DNA from: Trebouxia sp. TZW2008
Taxonomy: Eukaryota; Chlorophyta; Trebouxiophyceae; Trebouxiales; Trebouxiaceae
Length of the DNA: 64,000 nt
Assembly (NCBI GenBank): GCA_002118135.1
Contig: BDIU01000123.1
Span: 124,001-188,000 of the forward strand
Direction: 5' to 3'
Both the position numbers and the translations under genes were made by a program. Of the stretch, positions 46,101-55,100 are shown in pieces; position 1 is the stretch's first letter, and every line of letters starts with the position of its first letter. A model generated the notes under the pieces. That model saw only the letters and a program-made list of their open reading frames with translations, had not been told where the DNA came from and made no database searches.

Positions 46101-49100
46101 TGCCTTCATCAAGTGGTTTTGTACTTGAGTGGACACCTTGTTGAAAATGTGATTGTGTGTTCCAGGGTCTGGATGTGGGTTGTAGTGAGCTGGTGCTGCA
46201 TGTGCGCCCGTGTGAAGGGCTCATGCGGCAGCTTGATGGCACTGTTGAGAAGCGCTTTGCCAGCAAGGAGATCCTATACCCACTTCAGGTACAGTCTTGC
46301 CTGCTACATGGATTCTGTTGCTGCTACAAGGTGTCCATGACAGCGGTCAGACATGAGTAATAGCAGCTTTTCACCCAACGCTGCTGCCAAAGGGCACAGA
46401 GCGTTGCAGTCGGTGGTTTACACTGCCGAGGGCCAGCGCGCAACCTGGCCACTCATCGATCTTGCCTGAAGCTGTTGCGTCAAAATTACAAACTAGCTTG
46501 TGTGATCTGCATCCGTCTTGCACAGAGTGTCCCTCCTACTGGAGCCCTTTCTGCTGATGTAGGCCAGCCTGCGGCGCAATCCTGCCCCTGACCCCCGCCT
46601 AGACCTCTCCTCAGTAGGCAGTCAGTTGGGTGCACTCAGGTTTGAGACAGGCCAGAAGGCGCTGTTTCTGGGACGCGCCTACTATGGCTGCGTGGCCACC
46701 GTTCTGCCACCTCTGACTGCAGGCCTCACTCGCAAGGTACCTTCTACTGTGATCACTGCGTTAGCAATAGCAGCAGCACGCTGCACTTTGAGGTGGTGCC
46801 ACCACCATCAGCAGCTGCCACCGGTCAGACCCCTGCCTGCTACATCCTGTCTGGCTGTAGTCAGCCAACAGCAGTTAATTTTCTGACAGCTCGCTCGTTG
46901 TGGTGTTACACAGCTCAAGGCTGTGCAATCTTTTGGCAATCAATGATCTGATGTCTCTCACACTCCTTGTGTCCTTGTGCTGCCTCAGCGATCAAAGCTA
47001 CCTTCAGCCAGCAGCAGCACCATGCTGCATGTTGTGGTGGCGTCACTGCCGCCTGCAGCTGCCACTGCCCAAGCCATTGCTCGCTGCATCCTGTCACAGA
47101 AATTCAAGCTACACATGTCAGCAACAGTTTGCACCCTGCACTCCAGCCTCTGGCAATGTGCTCATCCTCAGTCTCACAAGCTGAAACACTCTGCATTCTG
47201 TCACAGGGGTCCAAGCTACCTGCAGCCAATAGCAGCACCATGCTGCACATTGAGGTGGCACCACCGCCACCAGCAGCTGCCACTGCTCAGGCCACTGCCC
47301 GCCGCATCCTGTCTGGTGTCAGGGTGCAGTACCTGCCCAGCGGCCAATTGGCTCGCAAGCTACACATGTCCTCCAGAACCCTTGGCAAGATTACAGGTCA
47401 GCTTGCATCACATGCCAAGCTTGTGGTTTATGTCAGGCTTGTGATACATGATAGGTCTGTGGTACATGTCAGGCTTTATGTGCGTGATTGTTCAGGACGC
47501 TTCAGAGTCACAGGCCTGTGCAGCGGTCAGTTGGCATGCAAGTTTTGCATGTGTGCCAGAATGTCACCAGTGAGTGTTGGTTGCGGTGAAGTTGTGCACT
47601 GGATATCAAAGTCAAGCTGCAAGAGCTATATCTATGCGCCTTCAGTATGACATGTCTAAAGCCAAAAGCCACCAAGGGAGCAATATAAGCACAGCAGCAC
47701 GTTTCCTGTGCTGATGAACGAAAAATGCCTCTTTTCTGCTTGTGACAGCTTCAACTTAGTTGGCTTCTCCAGTGTACCTGCATGATCTGCATAGCCCACG
47801 TCATTTGCCAATACATTCTCTTGAATCGACACTCTTAGTACAAATTGGTTGTGTGCTGGCTGATGCCTAGTGTTGTGCTTTGCAGGCAACCTGTACATGC
47901 AGAGTGGGGAAGAGAAGGTTGATGTAGGGCTGTGCGTCAAGCATGGCGGCAAGGGCATGTGCGTGCCAGACTATGTGCAAGCGCAGCCTGACAACAACGG
48001 TTGGACCTACTCTCAGGCATTGGTCACTGTCATTGAGCAATATAAGGTAGCCTACACTGTCTGAAATTGCTCAAAAGACTGCATGGTGCATTGCCATTGC
48101 TATGTGCAAGCGCTGCCTGACAGCAATGGCTGGACCTACTCACAGGCGCTTGTCACTGTTATTGAGCAATATAAGGTAGGCTGCAGTGGCAGAAGTCCTA
48201 GCATCAACTGAACTTGCTGAGGGCAACTGCAGCATGAAATGGCCATTGCTATGTGCAAGCGCAGCCTGACAACAACGGCTGGACCTACTCTCAGGCACTT
48301 GATTCGTCATTGAGCAGTATAAGGTGAGGTGCATAGTGCACAATGGTATGACTTCCCAAATTGCATCGTTTTGTTGACAACCGTCCCACATGCTGACCCA
48401 GGCCTAGAGACCAGAGCACACTTGTTCATGATCCTTGTAGCTGGCAGCGCTGAGAATGCCAACCTTTGACTGAGCAACATGTCAGCGCTCCATCACCAGG
48501 CTGCGATTGTTTGCATCTGGTGACTGGCAGTCACCAAGCATGGCTGTCATTGTGGACTGTTTGCAAGGCGTTTGTATTCAGAGAAAATATCCAGTACATT
48601 AGCGACAAGCAAAAGCACTCTGACTGAGCTGTAAATGGCTTGCAGGCATGACTTAGCTGGGTCCTGACAGCGTTGGAGCAAAATTCTGACAGTAGTACTG
48701 ACTGAGCTGCAAACAATCTGCAGGCATGACACAGCTGGGTGTTCACCATGGTGGATCAGAATCCTGATGCCAATGACTTTGCCATGGCGCAATACGTCCC
48801 AGGGCTGGACAGGGATTAAGCCCTAAAGAAGCAGCGCTAGAACAGCAAGATGTAGAAATTGGACTGACTGAGTTGTGAATTGCATGCAGGCTCGACACAG
48901 CTGGGTATTCACCATGGTGGATCAGAATCCTGATACCAATGACTACCCAGTGGCGCAAGTTTTCCCAGGGCTGGACCGGGATTACGCCCTGAAGAAGGTG
49001 AAGGAGGCGAAGGCCTGGTTGCAGCAACTGCCCTTGTTCAAACGGCCTCTGGTCAAGAGCAGTGCACAGGTGGGGCTGTCCTGCCATCATTCTTGCAGGC

Positions 49101-52100
49101 GATGAGACAAAAGCTGAGAGGCTTGGCTGTCACGTATACATAATGCTGTTGCTGCTGATTACAAAACCATGCGCTGCTTTCTAGTGTCGTGCTGTGATTG
49201 TGCAGTGAAGGTGCTGCTTTCTCTTGCAATGCGCTGTGACATGTATGATGTACGTCCACTCTTGCAACCTCCTCATGTGCAAAGGGCAAGCTATTGACAT
49301 TATAGATTGTCTCAAATGCTGCTCATACTGCGGTAAAATTAGATTTGACTAGGCCCAGCTGTGATCTCTTGAGGTATTGCAGACAACTAGGCAGATATCA
49401 AGAAGGCGATCAAGTGAGCTGTGAGAACTACTATGAGTATGATTTGATGGTGAGCACACTAGCCATGCAAAACATTACATGGCTCATGTGCAGGTTGCAC
49501 CAGAGGATGCCATAAGGGCTCTTCAGTCTGCCTTGCCCTCCAACCTCTCAAAGCCCCCAGCCCCTGTGGAGCTAGAGAACGTGAAACCCACCCTCCTGCT
49601 GACCCCTACTGAGAGGGGTGCGGTGGCCTCAGAACTTGCTGGGGGTGCTTTTGACCTTGGGGATAGAGTTGTCTGCCTCAAGGGCTCAGGTACATCATCC
49701 CACACTTGCACCTCTCTGCATTCTTGTACATGTCAGTCACATGAGTACAAGAGATGTTGTTAATCATTGCCCAGGGCATTGAGTGCTTGATGAGGTGCAT
49801 CTTGTCTAGGGTTCAACTTCACCCTGGCGCTTTGTAAAGTTTGGAGAGCGCACTGTGATAACGAAAATCGCCATACCTGTCGGGAGAGACACGGCCTTGC
49901 TGCAAGTCAGTGGGTCTTACAGCAAACATGAAGGCCTCGCAATACAGGTGTAGCCCAGCTTTGTGTAACAGGGGAACATACAGTGGGCATGGATGAGACA
50001 GAATTGGAGGTGCTGTGTGATAGTGACTGTTGAACGAGGCAACCTGCACAGTCAATGCTTGTGGTCTCTACATTCAGACAACACGGTATCTTGCAGGCAC
50101 TCCATTTACAGGCTGCATGGAAAGCAACATCGGCTTTCATCAATGGATCACTTCAATTTGCAGCCTGTCAAGTGGAGTAAGTGGTGAATCGTGATGCGCT
50201 GCAGGCAGTCCAGCTTTAGGCAGCAGGGGAACAGTAGTGGGCATTCATGAGGGAGCGCTGGAGGTGCTGTTTGACAGCGACTTTGTTGGAGGTGGAGACC
50301 TGCAAGGACGGTGTCAAGGACGCTGTGGCCTCATGATAGCTCCTGCTGACTTGCTCAATCTGGCCAAGCCACACTTCAGCAACATCACAGGTGTGCCAAG
50401 CAGCAAAGCTGGCCTATGTTCATCTTTGCACTTTGTGACAGGTGCACACGTCAGTCCAGCTTGTCCTTGCGCATACTGGCGTCACAAGTTGCCGCATTGT
50501 GATTGCTGCTAATGGCCTGCTCAAACTAGCCAAGCCGCGCTCCAGTAGCATCACAGGTCAGCAAACAGCTTTGCATGAGCACTGATGCTGCTGCCTTTTG
50601 CTTTGCTACTATCGGTTTGCTCAACTTGGCCCAGCTGCTCCTCAGCAGCAGCGCACATCAGCTACCAGCTCAGGGTTTGAGATGGTGTTTATGCTATAGC
50701 AGATGCTATGCAGGCTATTCAAGAAACTTGCTGTTCAGTTCCTGGCCATGCACTTGCAGATGCAACACAAGAGAGAAAGCTGCATTGGTGTATGCATCAC
50801 AAGGAGATGTACTAGAGGTTGCCAGCTTGCCTGCATAGCATCTGCAAGAGTGTTACAGCCATTGCATGCTCCTGCTGGATTGCTCAATCTGACTGCGCCT
50901 CACTTCATCAACATCATAGGCTAGCAGCCACCTCTGGGTGTCCTTGCGCCTCCTTGCATTGGCATTGACACTGCTGCATGTTGCTTGCTCATGGCAACAT
51001 GGTCTACTTGGCCAAGCTGCACCTCAGCAACAAACAACCAGTTCAGCTTGTCCTGCCTCATGCCGACATCACCAGTTCATTGCTGCTGATGACTGTGTCA
51101 TCAATCGCAGCCTGGTGGACGTTGTTGCTGACTTGCTATGCCAAGGGCAGACAAGGACAGGTTCAGGTGGTTGCTTGTTTGTAGTGTTCGCTCAATCTGG
51201 CAACACTGCTCTTCAGCAAAATTGCAGATCAGCAACCAGCTCAGCTTGTCCTTGCTCACCCTTGCATCAGCAATGAAACTGCTGCTCATGACTGCATCCT
51301 CGATGGCAGCCTTGTGGATGTTGTTGCTGACTTGCTCAACATGGCTATGCAAACGGTGAGCAAAGACAGCTTCCGGTGGGCAATGGTCTGTAGTGACTGC
51401 TCACTTTGACCACAATGCTCTTCAGCAACATTGCAGATCAGCTGCCAACTCAGCTTGTCCTTGCTCACCCTTGCATTAGCGTTGAAACTGCTGCTCATGA
51501 CTGCATCATCAATGGCAATCTTGTGGACCTTGATGCTGACTTGCTCAACCCGGCTATGCAAACGGTGAGCAAGGACAGCTTCAGGTGGGCGATGGTCTGT
51601 AGCGTCTGCTCACTTTGGCCACACTGCTCTTCAGCAACATTCCAGATCAGCTACCAGCTCAGCTTGTCCTTGCTCACCCTTGCATCAGCAATGAAACTGC
51701 TGCTCAGGACTGCGTCATCAATTGCAGCCTTGTGACAGTTTTTGCCAACTTGCTCAACCCGCTATGCAAACAGTGGGCAAGGACAGCTTCAGGTGGGCGA
51801 TGGTCGGTAGTGTCCGCTCACTTTGGCCACATTGCTCTTCAGCAACATTGCAGATAATAGATCAGCAACCAGCTCAGCTTATCCTTGCTCTTTGCATAGT
51901 CAGTGCACCTCAGCTGCCTTTTGCTTGCTGATTCAGTGCGGCCTATTTGCACCAGCTGGCCTGAGCAACAGCGCAAGTTGGCAACCAGCTCAGCTTTGCT
52001 TGTGCTCCTTGTGTCAGCACTGACGCTGCTGCCTCTTTCAGTGTATGCGATTTGGCTCAGCCACACCTCAGCAACGCCATACGTCAGCTACCAGCTCGGC

Positions 52101-55100
52101 TTTTGAGGTGGCGTTCATGCCAGTGCAGATGCCGCGCAGGCAAGTTGGAAACTCAACGATCCGTGCCTGGCGGTGCAGATGCCAATGTACCGCAAGGAAA
52201 AGAACTTCAAGTCTTCAACTTGCCTGCAAAGCATTGCAATGGGGTTGCAGGCATTGCATGCTTCTGCTGACTTGCGCAACCTGGCCACGCCCTCCCACCA
52301 GCATTACAGGCCAGGCAAGTGAAGAGTTCTCATGTTCAGTTCCTTGCAGCGTAAATGCCAACGTATCGCAGGGAAGAATTTGAAGTTGCCAGCTTGCCTG
52401 CACAGCATTTTCAGCACCGCTGCAGCCATTGCTAGCTCTTGCTGACTTGCTCAACCTGGCTAACCCACTCTTGAGCAGCATTTTTGGCAGCTTGTTGGAC
52501 CTGCCTAATTGTATGGCATGCTTTGCATTGGGGCTTGCACAGCGCGTGCAAAGTTTGCTGAATCTACTGACCTGCAGCAAACCTCAGGTCAGCAGGTGTC
52601 ACAACCTCTTCACTTGCTGTAAGGCTGCCTGGCAAACCAGCACAATTGGCACCTGCTTGGTGCAAGAAGCATGACAACTGCAGCAGAGCAAGCTATAGGT
52701 ATATGTGTCTCCTGACAACTTGTCCAACCTCAAGCACGGTGTGGTTGGCTGTGCATTGGCGCTTGCACAGCAAGTGCAAAGGTCGTCGAAATTACCGACC
52801 TGGTGCAAACCGCAGGTCAGCAGGCGCAACAACCTTTTCACTTGCTGTGAGGCCACCTGGCAAGCTAGTACAGTTGACATCTGTGTACTTCATGGTGCAT
52901 GACAGCTGTCGGCAGAGCAAGCTATAGGCTAGCACTTCTACCTCTTTGGTCTGCGGCAATTTCAATCGGCAACAAGCTATTATCTTCTCCAGGCAGCAGG
53001 GAATTCTGTGTGATGTTGCTATCTTGCAAATGCTAGGCATTGAATTTGCACTTCATTGTGCATCACCCTGCATGACTTCGAACTGGTTGGAGACAGTTGA
53101 TTGCTTCTGTACGTACCTAGATGGGCCCGCTGAGCCTGCCTAGCCCACGCTTACAATAATGAATGAACAAATGAATCCTGCATGACTTCTTGACTGGACT
53201 TAAGTCGGCATACAAGCCAGGTCTGCAAAAGCTCAATTGATCTGTATGACCAGCTCAGAAGTCGTCCTGGGACGAAGTTTTGGGCACGAGAATGTCTGCA
53301 GACATTAAACAATGCCAGAGTCATGCATACGAAAAGAATCGAAGCAGCACGTTACAAGTCAGTCTGGGACTTGCAAAAGTTTTGCTTCCAGGGCACTTGC
53401 TCAATGCTCACAGTGGTGCAATGGCTGTACAGGCTCAGATGCTCCAAGGCAGATTGGGAGATCAAGCCAAAGCTCCTGGCTAGCCGCCCCTGTTCAAGCC
53501 AGCCAGACCCCATCTGGTGAAGCCTTGACCAACGGCAGCAGCAGAGGTTAGCTCCTGAGATTCTTCCTGATGTCCGTGCCATGCCATGCTGGCTGTTGAA
53601 TTTCTCTTTCAGAAACTCAGCGTGCCTGGCCGCTGTCACACAAGTTTTGGGATTCTTGTCTTGCACACACCATGCCCACCTCATGCTCGATACAAATGGT
53701 TTAGGATAGCACAAGACTGAACTGGTTGGAGACAGTTGACTGCTCCAGTATGTAGCTAGCTGGGCCTGCTGAGCCTGTTTAGCAAACGTTTCAAACAAAT
53801 GCCCAGTCCTGGAACTCTCTGTCAAATTCACAGCATGCCTGGCTGCAGTAAGGCTGTCAGCACACAAGCCGTTACTGTGGTGCAACTTGTGCTTGCAGTG
53901 CTTTTAAGGTTCAAACATTGCCAAGTCTGGCTGCTTCAGCGTGGTCATTGCTCATCAGACTGCATGCGGTCTTCTGACTCTTCCGCTGCATAGCTGTGCT
54001 GCTGTAAAACCATGCGACAAGATATGGTCATCTTCCACCATGGCCGAGACGCTTCATTCTGGAAGGAAAATGCCTGACACTTGTAATAGGAATGTTTGCA
54101 GGCACTACAAATGGCACTGCAGCGTCTAATGGCTTGCAGCCCTTGTCGAGTCAGCCAGCAGACAGGCATCCGGGTGGTCAAGAGCGCACCCCTGGTCAGG
54201 CAAGGGCTCCCCCAAGGCCCAAGGCCCCACAGCCCCAGGGCCCCCCTGACAGGGACGCCAGGGGCTTCACCATGGGCAGAGGCAGAACCCTGGCACAGCC
54301 CCCTGTGCAAAACCCACTTACACCACCAGCCCCTGGGTCAGTAACTGCCCCCACAGCTGCCTCCTCAGCTGGCACCTCAGCTGGCACCTCAGCTGCGCAT
54401 GGTCTGACTGACAGCACACCCTCTGCAAGCAGTATGGTGTCTGACCAGCAGGCAGCTTCAGCAGCAGCTGGCAACCTTGGTCAGCAGCTTCTGGCACAGC
54501 TGCAGGGTCAAGCAGCTGCCACTCCACCGCCACCAGGGTTCGACCTTGGCAAGGGTTTGCTGCAACAGCTGCAATCAAGAGGCACTGCACCACCTGATAG
54601 CAGCAACCAGTCTTCATCTGCCCAGCAGCTGCCGTCAAGGGGCACTGCACCATTGCACAGTCAAGCTGCATCCCTTGACAGCACCCGTCAGGCTTCAGCT
54701 TCGCACACAGACGCTGGCAGAGCCTTTGTACAGCAGGTTCAGTCAAGGGGCTCTGCACCATCTGATAGCAACAGTCAGTCTTCGACTGCACAATCGGATG
54801 CTGGCAGAGCCTTCCTTGCACAGCTGCAAAGGTCGCCTCAGCAGGCTCTGAATCCAGTGCAAAGCCCTGCAGGACACAACACAAGGGGCAGCAATCCCGC
54901 TGCTGTATCCTTTGAACAGCTTTTGAGAGGCGCTGCTGCAAACCAACAGCCCAGGGGACAGTCACAGGCACAACCCATGGCACAATCTGCGGCACAACCT
55001 GCGGCACAGCTGTTGTCAAGTGGTGCTGGGTCTGCGTCAAACATGACCTTTGAGCAATTACTGAAGGCAGCTGCAGCCAACCCAACTGCCCCTTTGCACA

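Noticed and set aside
53280..53551. Overlapping plus-strand frames of 65-79 codons in XRN1 intron 23
   Set aside because: No frame connects in phase to exon 23 or exon 24, and the joined exons already match XRN1 without them.
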